Part shown: positions 7,428 through 16,092 of the stretch, piece by piece
How positions within the stretch are numbered: position 1 is the stretch's first letter
Layout of the letters: the number at the start of each line of letters is the position of its first letter
Source of the DNA: an uncultured Holdemanella sp.
Lineage (GTDB): Bacteria; Bacillota_I; Bacilli_A; Erysipelotrichales; Erysipelotrichaceae
Assembly (NCBI GenBank): GCA_900754615.1
Contig: CAAEDN010000017.1
Location: 1 to 24,081, forward strand
DNA: 24,081 nt
Direction of reading: 5' to 3'
The notes under the pieces: model-generated
Seen by the model: the letters and a program-made list of their open reading frames with translations, nothing else
Told to the model about the DNA's origin: nothing
Database searches by the model: none
Position numbers and translations under genes: made by a program

Positions 7428-8261
7428 ATGGAACCTGTAACATTGGTCGCAACAGATTTAGATGGAACTTTCTTAAATACACAAAAGAAAGTTTCCGATT
7501 TAAATCGAGAAGCAATTTCGAAATTAAAAAAACATGGAATATTATTTGGTATTGCATCAGGACGTCCTGTTGAAACAGTACGTGCAATGCTGAAGGAATG
7601 GAAAATAGAAGATAGTGTTAGTTTCATTATGGGAATGAATGGTGGTGTTGTGTATGATTTAAGACAACGTACCAAGGAAGAATATCATTTGCTAGATGGC
7701 GAAGTTGTTCTAGATATTATTCATTTTTTCCAAGATTTGGATGTGGATTTCTGGATTTTAGAAGGGGCCACGCGCTATACAAATCGCACAAGCATTGAAA
7801 CGCAAGAACATGCACGTTTATTTGGTGAGACTGAAATTGAAATTGATTTAGAACCGTATTTACAAAATAATACATGTAACAAGTTGATTATTCATTGTGA
7901 AAAAGAATATATGCCCATTGTATTAGAGCGTGCAAAACATTATAAAAATGATGCTTGTATTGGCTTTTTAACCGCAAATAACTTATTCGAGTATGTGGAT
8001 CCAAGAATCAATAAAGGATTCGGAATAAAAAAAGTGGCTAAGCATTTTGGCGTAAAACTTGAAAATTGTGTGGCTTTTGGGGATGAACAAAATGATAAGG
8101 AAATGCTTGAAAATGTAGGTATGGGAGTTTGTATGCAAAATGGGTCACAAGACGTAAAAAATGCCAGTGCAGTTGTGAGTCCTTATACAAATGATGAAAG
8201 TGCGGTTGCTCGTTTTGTAGAAGAAAATATTTTAAAGGAGAATATGGATGTCATACTTTGA
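7428..8261 (+). CDS. Cof-type HAD-IIB phosphatase
   Basis: A 277-aa haloacid-dehalogenase phosphatase of the Cof/YwpJ group. Motif I is DLDGTFLNT (nucleophile Asp10, acid Asp12), motif II is ASGRP near residue 43, motif III is the lysine in INKGFGIKKV, and motif IV is FGDEQNDKEML. The region between motifs II and III is the C2B cap. Typical substrates are sugar phosphates, flavin mononucleotide or pyridoxal phosphate; the choice cannot be made here. It lies between the aminopeptidase and thyA and overlaps thyA by 14 bases, so it belongs to the operon. Confidence 0.93.
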   Translation: MEPVTLVATDLDGTFLNTQKKVSDLNREAISKLKKHGILFGIASGRPVETVRAMLKEWKIEDSVSFIMGMNGGVVYDLRQRTKEEYHLLDGEVVLDIIHFFQDLDVDFWILEGATRYTNRTSIETQEHARLFGETEIEIDLEPYLQNNTCNKLIIHCEKEYMPIVLERAKHYKNDACIGFLTANNLFEYVDPRINKGFGIKKVAKHFGVKLENCVAFGDEQNDKEMLENVGMGVCMQNGSQDVKNASAVVSPYTNDESAVARFVEENILKENMDVIL

Positions 8262-9111
8262 TGATGTATATTGTGGATTATGTAAAAATATCCTAGAAAA
8301 TGGTGTGCGTGTGCATAATCGTACGGGGATTGATACGATAAAAATTCCAAGTGCTCATTTTCATTTGGATCTATCTAAGGAATTTCCAATTCTAACAACA
8401 AAACAGCTATTTATTCGACAAGCCGTTACAGAAATGCTTTGGATTTATCAGGCACAAAGTAATGATGTCCGTTGGCTTCAAGAAAGAAATGTCCATATTT
8501 GGGATAAATGGGAAATCAACGAAGATGGAGATTGGATTGACGAAAACACGGGAAAAGTTCTAAAACATTTTGATCCGAGTTTTGCCCATACAATCGGTAC
8601 GGCTTATGGGTATATTGTAAAAAAATATGATTTAATGAATAAGTTGTTGAATTCATTAAATTACGATAAAGAAGACCGAAGACGAGTTATCTCTTTATGG
8701 CAAGATAGTGAATTGGATACGGCTGTACTTCCAAGTTGTGTCTGGAGTTCAGAATGGGATGTAACGGATGGAAAATTGAATATTTGGGTGCATCAAAGAA
8801 GTTGTGATGTTCCATTAGGATTACCATTTAATGTAACACAGTATGCTGTTTTATTAATGATGGTAGCACAAGTAACAGGTCTTGAACCAGGTACAATTGA
8901 TTGGTCTATTAAAGATGCACATATTTATGTTAATCAAATTGACGGAATCAGAGAACAGTTAGGTCGATATGAAACAAAGGGGTCATTGCCAGCACCAAAA
9001 CTATGGTTAAATCCAGAAATACATAATTTTTATGATTTTGATCCTAAAGAAGATGTAAAACTAGTTGGTTATGAACATATGGGAAAAATTAGTTTTCCTT
9101 TAGCACAGTAG
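8248..9111 (+). CDS. thyA: Thymidylate synthase, B. subtilis ThyA-like subtype
   Basis: Methylates dUMP to dTMP using methylene-tetrahydrofolate and releases dihydrofolate. The protein is 287 aa. The catalytic Cys164 is in LPSCVWSSEW, followed by Val where E. coli ThyA has His; the phosphate-binding QRSCDVPLGLPFN and the DAHIYVNQ motif are present. The C-terminal LWLNPEI..FYDFD stretch resembles the B. subtilis/phage phi3T ThyA branch, from memory. ATG 8248 follows AAAGGAG with normal spacing and lies inside the HAD gene. It is paired with folA 7 bases downstream. Confidence 0.95.
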   Translation: MSYFDDVYCGLCKNILENGVRVHNRTGIDTIKIPSAHFHLDLSKEFPILTTKQLFIRQAVTEMLWIYQAQSNDVRWLQERNVHIWDKWEINEDGDWIDENTGKVLKHFDPSFAHTIGTAYGYIVKKYDLMNKLLNSLNYDKEDRRRVISLWQDSELDTAVLPSCVWSSEWDVTDGKLNIWVHQRSCDVPLGLPFNVTQYAVLLMMVAQVTGLEPGTIDWSIKDAHIYVNQIDGIREQLGRYETKGSLPAPKLWLNPEIHNFYDFDPKEDVKLVGYEHMGKISFPLAQ

Positions 9112-9118
9112 GTGTTTT

Positions 9119-9598
9119 ATGAAATTAACATTAATTGCAGCTATTGGAAAAAATCGCGAACTAGGCAGAAATAATGATATGATTTGGCATTTGCCTCAGG
9201 ATTTGAAGTTTTTTCGTAAGCAAACTTCGGGACATACGATTGTGATGGGAAGAAAAACATTTGAGAGTCTTCCAGGCATGTTGCCTAAGCGTCATCATGT
9301 AGTGATTTCACGTTCGTGTTCAGATTTAGGTGAAGGCGTAGAGATATGTTCAAGTGTTGAAGAATTTATGAAGCGATATAGAGATGTTGATGAACGAATT
9401 TATTGTATTGGTGGAGGTATGATTTATAGTGAGATGTTGGCTTATGCAGATAAGCTCGTTTTAACTGAAATTGATGCTCAAGCGGATGCTGAAGTTTATT
9501 TTCCGGAATTTGACAAGTCTTTGTATACAAAAACAATACTTTCGGACATTGAGGAAAATGGTATTCATTACCAACATGTTGAATATGCTTTGAAATAA
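9119..9598 (+). CDS. folA: Dihydrofolate reductase
   Basis: NADPH-dependent enzyme that reduces the dihydrofolate produced by ThyA; the target of trimethoprim. The protein is 159 aa. The N-terminal LIAAIGKNRELGRNN and the WHLPQDLKFF helix with the active-site Asp are clear, followed by the NADPH-binding VMGRKTFESLP and the IYCIGGGMIY segment. It is the last gene of the murI operon and is closed by a strong terminator 7 bases after the stop. No resistance-type substitution can be judged from sequence alone. Confidence 0.96.
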   Translation: MKLTLIAAIGKNRELGRNNDMIWHLPQDLKFFRKQTSGHTIVMGRKTFESLPGMLPKRHHVVISRSCSDLGEGVEICSSVEEFMKRYRDVDERIYCIGGGMIYSEMLAYADKLVLTEIDAQADAEVYFPEFDKSLYTKTILSDIEENGIHYQHVEYALK

Positions 9599-9604
9599 CT
9601 ATTT

Positions 9605-9635
9605 GCAGAGAATTTTTATGATTCTCTGCTTTTTT
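9605..9635 (+). terminator. Terminator of the murI-folA operon
   Basis: GCAGAGAAT (9605-9613) and ATTCTCTGC (9621-9629) form a perfect 9-bp stem with a 7-base loop, followed by TTTTTT. Confidence 0.9.
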
Positions 9636-9649
9636 GTTTTTTAAATTTA

Positions 9650-9678
9650 TTGTAAAATAAAACTAGGTTAGATACTAT
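9650..9678 (+). promoter_or_regulatory. Probable promoter of the pilus/c-di-GMP unit
   Basis: TTGTAA (9650-9655), a 17-base spacer and TACTAT (9673-9678). A perfect TATAAT overlaps at 9678-9683 but has no -35 at good spacing. Either could start the transcript; the ribosome site AAAGGAG of the regulator gene follows. Confidence 0.45.
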
Positions 9679-9702
9679 ATAATTTTTGAAAGGAGAATTT
9701 AT

Positions 9703-10896
9703 ATGAGTGATACTTATTATGTAAAAACATTTGGTGGACTAGAAATTACAAATGATAATGTGACTGTAAATATCGTTGAATTATTTGGAAAACAATTAGT
9801 GAATTTATTACAAGTTTTATTATTTCACAGCGAAAAGCCTGTTCAAAAAGATGAATTAATCGATATTTTATGGCCTGAAAGTAAAAATCCGTCAAGTGCA
9901 TTGAAATTTTCGATTTTTAGATTGCGTTCAGAATTGAATGAGATTGATTTCTTTAAAGACAAAGAAGTGATTGTAACTACAAGAAAAGGGTATATTTTAA
10001 ATCCAAATTTGGATTGGAATATTGATTTCGTTGAACTTGAAAAAGCATATAACCAAATTAATGATGGTCAAGAATTATTGGATGAAAGAGAATTTAAAAT
10101 CGCCAGAAAAATATTTAGATTATATCAAGGACGTTTTTATGTTTCTCCTAGCCAATTGCATTGGATGATGCTAAAGCAAGAAGCATTTAGACAAATGTAT
10201 GTAAAAACAATGATGCTAACATCTTGTTATTTGTATACGCAAAAACGCTATGATGAGATGATGTTGATGAATTATCAAGCTGTCTTGATTGAACCTTTTA
10301 ATGAAGGATTACATTATTACTATATGAAAGGTCTAGTAGCTACACGTAATTATCGTGAAGCCCTAAAATATTATGATGAATTAAATGATATCTTTTTATC
10401 TGAATTAGGAACTGGTTTATCACAACGCTTCAAACAATTGTACGATATTATCATTGCAGATCATGCTAATGAAGAAAGCAAAGACATGGAGACAATCATG
10501 ATGGAACTTTCTAAGCGTGATCAACAAAATCAAGGTTTTTTCTGTTCGTATGAAATATTTAAGTATTTTTATGAATTGTTGTTAAAGATGTCAATTCGTA
10601 ATGAACAAAATTATTATCTGATCATGTTGCAGTTTTCTGATGGTACTATAGATTATGAAAAGATTGGCTTAGACTTTGATCGAATAAAACGATTGGTTAG
10701 CTCTTGTTTAAGAAGTAATGATTTATTTACACGTACAAGTGAAATACAATTATTGCTTTTGGTGGATTGTCAAACAGAAGATAATGCGCATTTAATTATT
10801 CAGCGTATTTCTAATAAATTCTATAGCATTTTTAGAAAGAAAAATTATCGAATGAATTATTCTGTTCATAAGGCAGAGTTGGATCGAAAGAAATAA
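9703..10896 (+). CDS. BTAD-type transcriptional regulator with degenerate GGDEF-like tail
   Basis: A 397-aa cytosolic regulator. Residues about 1-110 form an OmpR/SARP-like winged helix (FGGLEI strand, LLFHSEKPVQKDELIDILWP, then FSIFRLRSEL and TTRKGYIL). Residues about 115-255 are a bacterial transcriptional activator (BTAD, TPR-like) domain. Residues about 295-397 fit a GGDEF-fold tail (LVSSCLRSNDLFTRTSEIQLLLLV) in which the GGDEF signature is replaced by SEIQL, so it should not make c-di-GMP; it may sense a ligand or partner. It heads a co-directional block leading into an EAL phosphodiesterase gene 32 bases downstream and then the pilus genes, which makes it the likely local regulator. The effector is unknown. 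Confidence 0.82.
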   Translation: MSDTYYVKTFGGLEITNDNVTVNIVELFGKQLVNLLQVLLFHSEKPVQKDELIDILWPESKNPSSALKFSIFRLRSELNEIDFFKDKEVIVTTRKGYILNPNLDWNIDFVELEKAYNQINDGQELLDEREFKIARKIFRLYQGRFYVSPSQLHWMMLKQEAFRQMYVKTMMLTSCYLYTQKRYDEMMLMNYQAVLIEPFNEGLHYYYMKGLVATRNYREALKYYDELNDIFLSELGTGLSQRFKQLYDIIIADHANEESKDMETIMMELSKRDQQNQGFFCSYEIFKYFYELLLKMSIRNEQNYYLIMLQFSDGTIDYEKIGLDFDRIKRLVSSCLRSNDLFTRTSEIQLLLLVDCQTEDNAHLIIQRISNKFYSIFRKKNYRMNYSVHKAELDRKK

Positions 10897-10897
10897 G

Positions 10898-10903
10898 TAT
10901 AAT
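10898..10903 (+). promoter_or_regulatory. Possible internal -10 element before the EAL gene
   Basis: A perfect TATAAT lies in the 32-base gap between the regulator and the EAL gene. No good -35 is seen at 17 bases (AGAGTT), so it may only be a weak or activator-dependent internal promoter. Confidence 0.25.
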
Positions 10904-10928
10904 AAATGTAGAAAGTTGTTGGCTGTAT

Positions 10929-13106
10929 ATGGATATAAAAGTTTTAAATAAAAGAATGCACAAATTATTAATAATTTCCATTATGATGGTTATGGCAATC
11001 TTGTTAATGGCTTTCATTTTTATAAATCATGCCGATAATAGCTTGAATAATGCGACATATACGACAATGAACCAACAAGTTGATTTATGTAAACAACGGA
11101 TTTCCTCAAAAAAATACACGGATTTAACTTTGTTAAGAGTTTTGTCCAAAGAATTAACGAACAATGACGATATAGATGATGTTTTAGTACGAATGGAAAA
11201 TGAGAATAATTTCACATCCGTTTTATATGTTGATACAAATGATGATATGCATGTTTCTTCTAGGGACATGCATATCACATATAGTGATTTATCAAAGGAT
11301 ATAAGGAGAAAAATATCTCAGTCTTTTTTAGAAAAAAATAGTGCATCTATACAAATGGATTATATGAATGAGAATGAATTTGTGATTACTTATACAGTTC
11401 CAGTTTATGATCAATCAAATCAAATTATGGGCGTATTGTGTGCTAATAGTAGTTTGCAATCATATACAAAATTAATGAAGGGAACCATTCATGGCGGAAA
11501 TCTTTATATTACAGATTTAAAAGATTTTTACGGAATTCAAAAAGACGAAGAGTCCAAAGATGTGTTAGCTGTATTAAAACATTTGGATTTGTCTGAAAGA
11601 ATTAATGGTTTAATTGGGGTTAATGGGGATGAACATGGAATTGTTGTAAAGAACATGGGAATTAGAGGATGGTATATATGTTATGTAAATTCAGCAAAAT
11701 CGTTGAACAATCCTATATATTTAATGTCTCGGGCAACTAATTTTGTGCTTGTTGTGTTTGTGCTTGTTGTTATTCTATTATTTTATATTGCTAATAGAAT
11801 GATGGAGAAAAACCATCGTGAGATGGAACATATTACTTATACAGACCGTTTAACAGGTGCTTTATCTACGATAAGATTTATTGAATTGGTCAAATCATAT
11901 GATGAAAAGGGTTATCATTATTCGTTAGTTGCTTTGAATATGCGGCGTTTTAAGTTTATGAATGAAATCTTAGGTAGAGAAAAATCGGATGAGTTTTTAT
12001 GTCATATTGTTAGTTGTATAAAGCAATCGTTACAAAAAGATGAATTCATATGTAGAGATAGTGCTGATGTATTTTATATGTTATTGATGGAATTGGATAA
12101 AAACAAAATCTCGAGTCGAATCGATGCCATGTTTCATGATATTCGTAATAATACGAAAGATTTCAGTTATGAATATGAATTCAGTTGTGGAGTAATTAGT
12201 AATGTAACAGAGAAAGAAAAATATTCATTTGAACAGATGCTAACGAATGTTATGTTTGCTTTAGCACAATCCAAAGAAATGTCTTCCGAAAATATATGCT
12301 ATTTTGATGAAGAAGTGCATAAAAAGAAGGAATTTGAAAATTATGTTGAATCGAATATGCAGCAAGCTTTAGATTCACAATATTTTGAAATGGTTTTGCA
12401 GCCAAAGATAGATTTAAATACAAATAAAGTGGTCGCGGCTGAATCATTGGTACGTTGGCGACTAGAGGATGGAACGTATTTACCACCATCGAGTTTTGTA
12501 GGTATTTTTGAAAAAAATCGTTTTTGTTCAAAGCTTGATTTTTATATGTTAAGAAAAGCTATTGCTCAAATTCGAGAATGGATGGATATGGGAATAGAGC
12601 CTGTTAATATTTCAGTAAATCAATCTAAGATTGTATTTTATCACGAAAATTATATTTCCGAATTGAAAGCATTGTTAAATGAATATCACGTATCAGCTAA
12701 ATATATAACTTTAGAGGTACTGGAAAGCACAGTTATAGAGGATATTGAAATGTTCAATCAAATACTTTATGAAGTAAGAAGACTTGGGTTTTCTATATCT
12801 TTAGATGATTTTGGAAGTGGCTATTCATCTTTAAATGTTTTATCTCAGCTACAAATTGATGAATTAAAAATCGATCGCATCTTCTTGCATACAAATTCTG
12901 AAATTGGAAATCAAAAGACAAAGTGGATTTTAGAATCGATTATTAGCTTTGCAAAAAAATCGCATATACTTGTTGTCGTTGAAGGCGTTGAATCAAATCA
13001 GGACGATTTGTTTATAAAAAAACTAGGAGCTGATGTAGGTCAAGGTTATTATTATGGGCGACCATTATCTGTTTCGTCATTTAGTGACCTAATTCGAGAT
13101 AAATAG
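10929..13106 (+). CDS. Membrane sensor with degenerate GGDEF and intact EAL (c-di-GMP phosphodiesterase)
   Basis: A 725-aa membrane protein predicted to hydrolyse cyclic di-GMP. A membrane segment at about 12-33, an extracytoplasmic sensor domain at 34-268 (Cache-like by size and position) and a second membrane segment at 270-289 precede the cytoplasmic enzyme part. The GGDEF domain (about 300-460) has SADVF at 378-382 in place of GGDEF, so no cyclase activity is expected. The EAL domain (475-725) keeps the metal and catalytic residues: Glu505 (ESL variant of EAL), Asn564, Glu596, Asp626-Asp627 in DDFGSGYSS, Lys647, Glu685 and Gln705. Only a weak ribosome site precedes ATG 10929. The next gene follows with no gap. 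Confidence 0.9.
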   Translation: MDIKVLNKRMHKLLIISIMMVMAILLMAFIFINHADNSLNNATYTTMNQQVDLCKQRISSKKYTDLTLLRVLSKELTNNDDIDDVLVRMENENNFTSVLYVDTNDDMHVSSRDMHITYSDLSKDIRRKISQSFLEKNSASIQMDYMNENEFVITYTVPVYDQSNQIMGVLCANSSLQSYTKLMKGTIHGGNLYITDLKDFYGIQKDEESKDVLAVLKHLDLSERINGLIGVNGDEHGIVVKNMGIRGWYICYVNSAKSLNNPIYLMSRATNFVLVVFVLVVILLFYIANRMMEKNHREMEHITYTDRLTGALSTIRFIELVKSYDEKGYHYSLVALNMRRFKFMNEILGREKSDEFLCHIVSCIKQSLQKDEFICRDSADVFYMLLMELDKNKISSRIDAMFHDIRNNTKDFSYEYEFSCGVISNVTEKEKYSFEQMLTNVMFALAQSKEMSSENICYFDEEVHKKKEFENYVESNMQQALDSQYFEMVLQPKIDLNTNKVVAAESLVRWRLEDGTYLPPSSFVGIFEKNRFCSKLDFYMLRKAIAQIREWMDMGIEPVNISVNQSKIVFYHENYISELKALLNEYHVSAKYITLEVLESTVIEDIEMFNQILYEVRRLGFSISLDDFGSGYSSLNVLSQLQIDELKIDRIFLHTNSEIGNQKTKWILESIISFAKKSHILVVVEGVESNQDDLFIKKLGADVGQGYYYGRPLSVSSFSDLIRDK

Positions 13107-13124
13107 GTGTATTATAAGTTTAGT

Positions 13125-14030
13125 ATGAAAAATGATAAGATGATAAAAAAATTGATTTGTATTTTGATTGCTATATGTCTTTGTTGTGGTTGCCAAGATT
13201 CCAAAGAATACCCAACAAAATGTAAGGAAAGTCCTTCTCAAACAGAAGAACAGGTGTTGTGGCCAAGTCAAGAGCAGATGGATGTTTTAAGTGATGGTAA
13301 TTTAGCATTTATTGATTTGACACATAAGAACGATGGTTATATCTGTGCTAAATTACTACAAAAGACAGCAGGGATAAAGCTACAGATTTCAAAGGATGAA
13401 AAGAAATATAATTATGATTTAAAAACAATGGAGTTTGAAACATTTCCAATAAATATGAAAAATGGAACTTATATAATTAAAATATTGCAGCAAATAGAGG
13501 GAACAAGATATGCAATATGTGCCTCAAGAACGATAGATGTGCAATTGACAAATAATCTTGCACCTTATTTGTACCCTAACCAAATAGTGGATTACACAAA
13601 GGATTCATATGTGTATAAAAAGTCATTCGAACTTGTAAAAGGGGATAAAGATGATTTAACTCGAATCGCTCATTTATTTAAATATGTAGTAGATACATTG
13701 GATTATGATGATCAAAAGGCAAAAGATGTAAGTGAAACTTTTGTGTTGCCGGACATTGATGGTTCATTAAAAAGTCATAAAGGTATCTGTTTTGACTATG
13801 CAGCCTGTCTTGCAGCTTTGTGCAGAATCCAAGGAATACCGGCCAAGGTTATAGTTGGATGGACGGATATTGAATATCATGCCTGGGTTGAAATTTATTT
13901 AAAAGATAAAGGATGGATCAATCCCAAAATCTACTTTAAAAAAGAAAAGTGGAATCTTGTAGATCCTACATTTTCAGATTCGAAAAACTCAGATTATGAG
14001 GGGAAATATGATGAAGTATATCACTATTAG
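13125..14030 (+). CDS. Exported transglutaminase-like protein, probable lipoprotein
   Basis: About 301 aa. The N-terminus is basic (KNDKMIKK), then hydrophobic, ending in CLCCGC at residues 19-24, a possible but non-canonical lipobox; so it is probably tethered outside the membrane. The C-terminal third is a transglutaminase/protease-like domain with the triad Cys222 (GICFDYA), His252 (YHAWVE) and Asp280 (VDPTF). Such domains cleave, cross-link or amidate peptides; the substrate is unknown. The middle region has no recognised domain. The start is uncertain: GTG 13107 directly after the upstream stop, ATG 13125 and ATG 13140 are in frame and none has a strong ribosome site; 13125 gives a good signal sequence. 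It sits between the EAL gene and the pilus genes. Confidence 0.82.
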   Translation: MKNDKMIKKLICILIAICLCCGCQDSKEYPTKCKESPSQTEEQVLWPSQEQMDVLSDGNLAFIDLTHKNDGYICAKLLQKTAGIKLQISKDEKKYNYDLKTMEFETFPINMKNGTYIIKILQQIEGTRYAICASRTIDVQLTNNLAPYLYPNQIVDYTKDSYVYKKSFELVKGDKDDLTRIAHLFKYVVDTLDYDDQKAKDVSETFVLPDIDGSLKSHKGICFDYAACLAALCRIQGIPAKVIVGWTDIEYHAWVEIYLKDKGWINPKIYFKKEKWNLVDPTFSDSKNSDYEGKYDEVYHY

Positions 14031-14041
14031 GAGGGGGATTT

Positions 14042-15040
14042 ATGTTAACGAATAATGAAAAATATATATTCACTAGTGAATTGGCTTTGGCAATCTCTAA
14101 TGGTTTACAAATTGATGAAGGATTAAAGATGTTTGCAGGATTTGATACGGGTGTGAGTCGATGTGCAAAACAGTTGGTAGATATGATGCAAAGTGGCATT
14201 TCTTTTACAGATGCACTCGCAAAGTCCAATGAATTTGATGAATATATGATTCAAATGATAGTTGTAGGACAAAATATAGGAAATTTGGATATCGTATTGA
14301 AAGAATTAAGTGTATATTATGAGCGCCAAAAAAAGTTGAATTACCAAATTCAAGATGCTGTTACATATCCATTTGTATTGATTATATTGATGTTTGTGAT
14401 TGTTGCAGCATTAATATTTAAAGTGTTTCCTATATTTGAAAATATTTTAAGACAAATGTCAATGTCTTTATCTTTAATGAATACTGCTAAGATTATAAGT
14501 TATCTTGGATTTTTTACTCTATTCATCATTCTTGTTTGTGGATGTATTTTATATGTTTTATATCAAAAAAAGACAAATAAAGTGTGGGCTACGAAATTAC
14601 CTTTACTTACTAAATTAAATTATCAAACAGAAATGACTAAATTTACATATATTCTTTCTTTGTTTGTATCAAGTGGATATCCTTTAGTGGAGGCAATGGA
14701 TATAATATTATGTTCTATTGATCATCCTGTTTTAAAAGATAAACTTGTTAAGGCAAAACAACGTATACTTGAAGGTGAAAGTTTGGCTCGAGCGCTTGTT
14801 GATGAAGGTGTTTATAATCAAGGATATGGTGCTTTATTGATGGCAGCAGATGAGAGTGGTCATCAAGATGAAGTATTAAAAACTTTGTCGGTTCACTATA
14901 AAGATGATCTAGAACGAATGTTATCTAGTTTTTTAAATCGACTTGAACCAACGATGATAGCTGGCTTATCTTTGCTAGTTGGTTTTGTTTTAATATCAAT
15001 TATGCTGCCTTTGATGAATGTTTTACAAACATTGGGGTAG
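14042..15040 (+). CDS. GspF/PilC-family platform membrane protein
   Basis: Inner-membrane platform protein of type II secretion, type IV pilus or Com machines, 332 aa, closer in size to ComGB than to the 400-aa GspF. Two repeats of the F domain are visible: an N-terminal cytoplasmic helix bundle (LALAISNGLQIDEGLKM, then GNLDIVLKELSVYYE) followed by a membrane segment near 105-130, and a second bundle (TYILSLFVSSGYPLVEAMD, then ESGHQDEVLKTLSVHY) followed by a C-terminal membrane segment. A further hydrophobic helix lies at about 152-177. AGGAGGGGG is the ribosome site. It opens a tightly coupled run that ends with the PilT-type ATPase. Confidence 0.92.
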   Translation: MLTNNEKYIFTSELALAISNGLQIDEGLKMFAGFDTGVSRCAKQLVDMMQSGISFTDALAKSNEFDEYMIQMIVVGQNIGNLDIVLKELSVYYERQKKLNYQIQDAVTYPFVLIILMFVIVAALIFKVFPIFENILRQMSMSLSLMNTAKIISYLGFFTLFIILVCGCILYVLYQKKTNKVWATKLPLLTKLNYQTEMTKFTYILSLFVSSGYPLVEAMDIILCSIDHPVLKDKLVKAKQRILEGESLARALVDEGVYNQGYGALLMAADESGHQDEVLKTLSVHYKDDLERMLSSFLNRLEPTMIAGLSLLVGFVLISIMLPLMNVLQTLG

Positions 15041-15044
15041 TATT

Positions 15045-15338
15045 ATGGGAGTAAAGAATATATTGTTCTATGGCTTATTTTTGATATTTCTATTAATTGG
15101 TTTTTCTAATATCAATAAAAGTACAGAGAGTCTAGATACGAATCGAGTTAAAAATAGTTTAGATACTGCATTGATTAGTTGTTATAGTGTGGAAGGACGT
15201 TATCCAAAAAATATTCAATATTTAAAAAAATATTACGGCTTTACATATGATACAAACGGCTACTTTATCACTTATGATTGGCAAGGTGACAACGTATATC
15301 CAAATATTTATGTATATAGAAAGGGGAATGAGTCATGA
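15045..15338 (+). CDS. Small pilin-like single-pass protein
   Basis: A 97-aa protein with one N-terminal membrane helix (NILFYGLFLIFLLIGF) and a small extracytoplasmic part containing CYSVEGRYPKNIQYLKKYYG, a pattern seen in the globular part of type IV pilins and in uncharacterised proteins of Firmicutes GspF loci (from memory). The usual prepilin peptidase site with Gly before Phe and Glu at +5 is not present. The chosen start, ATG 15045, lies 5 bases after the platform-protein stop; the longer reading from 15018 would overlap that gene and has no better ribosome site. Its stop overlaps the next ATG. Possibly a minor pilin or assembly factor. Confidence 0.72.
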   Translation: MGVKNILFYGLFLIFLLIGFSNINKSTESLDTNRVKNSLDTALISCYSVEGRYPKNIQYLKKYYGFTYDTNGYFITYDWQGDNVYPNIYVYRKGNES

Positions 15339-15775
15339 AGAATACTGGTGTTTTCTTTTCCCTTTCTTTAATGTTTTTATTTACATTTTGTTGCTTTATG
15401 TTACTCAATATTCAAATTGATAATTATACGATGTTGGAAAGAAGGACAAAAAGTGATTTTGAAACGTATACACCTGTTTCATATATCACGAATAAGATTC
15501 ATAACTATGATGAAAAAAACGGAGTTCGTATTCTTGCGATAGATAATAAGAAAGTTATTAAGTTGCAAGATTCGCATAGTGATACATATTTGTATAAAAA
15601 TAAATCAAAATTAATGGAATTGTGTGTGGTTTCAGGTATGCAGCCAGATTTCTCTATGGGTCAAGTTTTAATGTCTTGCAAAGAATTTGATGTATGGCAA
15701 GAAAAAAACACAGTTTTTTGTAAAATTAACGGTATTGAATTTCAAGTAGAATTAAGAAGTGAGGGTGTATCATGA
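15335..15775 (+). CDS. DUF4860-like membrane-anchored protein
   Basis: A 146-aa protein with one N-terminal membrane helix (residues about 7-28) and an extracytoplasmic domain. SYITNKIHNYDEKNGVRIL and the DTYLYKNKSKLMEL segment match my memory of DUF4860, a family found next to GspF/pilin genes in Clostridia; a database search is needed to settle this. No catalytic motif is seen. It is coupled on both sides by ATGA overlaps. Its placement suggests a pseudopilin-like or structural role in the same machine. Confidence 0.7.
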   Translation: MKNTGVFFSLSLMFLFTFCCFMLLNIQIDNYTMLERRTKSDFETYTPVSYITNKIHNYDEKNGVRILAIDNKKVIKLQDSHSDTYLYKNKSKLMELCVVSGMQPDFSMGQVLMSCKEFDVWQEKNTVFCKINGIEFQVELRSEGVS

Positions 15776-16092
15776 CTAAAAAACCATTTTCATTCTTTTT
15801 AGAATTATTGTTTGTGCTCTTCTTTTTCTTGATTGCCTCGACTATTTTAATTGAAATTTATGCGAAAATGATGCAGATTTCACTAAAAGACACATATCGT
15901 CAAGATGCGATGATTATCGCTCAAAATGAGATTGAAGGACATGCGGATATTGGTGTATACAAAGAGAAAATGAACGAGAATATGTATATAATCAAAATCA
16001 CAAATATTGATCAAAATGAATACAAAATACGTATTTATGCAAAGGATACGAAGGTTTTGGATTACAATTATTATCAGGAGGAAAACAACTGA
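15772..16092 (+). CDS. Pseudopilin-like protein with Glu in the N-terminal helix
   Basis: A 106-aa protein with a short basic leader (TKKPFS), then FFLELLFVLFFFLIAS, a hydrophobic helix with Glu at the position typical of type IV pilins. The Gly usually found before the cleavage site is replaced, so processing by a prepilin peptidase is uncertain. The rest is a small, charged domain (NEIEGHADIGVYKEKMNENMYIIKI). It is most like minor pseudopilins of the PilV/GspI type by layout, but similarity is weak. ATG 15772 sits in the previous stop; the gene ends one base into the next start. Confidence 0.68.
   Translation: MTKKPFSFFLELLFVLFFFLIASTILIEIYAKMMQISLKDTYRQDAMIIAQNEIEGHADIGVYKEKMNENMYIIKITNIDQNEYKIRIYAKDTKVLDYNYYQEENN

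Noticed and set aside
8248..9598. thyA-folA as a phage or mobile insertion
   Set aside because: The genes overlap their neighbour and share a promoter and terminator with murI; no integrase, repeats or change in composition nearby.
15018..15044. Earlier start of the small pilin-like gene inside the platform gene
   Set aside because: ATG 15045 has a better placed G-rich site and gives a normal membrane-anchor N-terminus.
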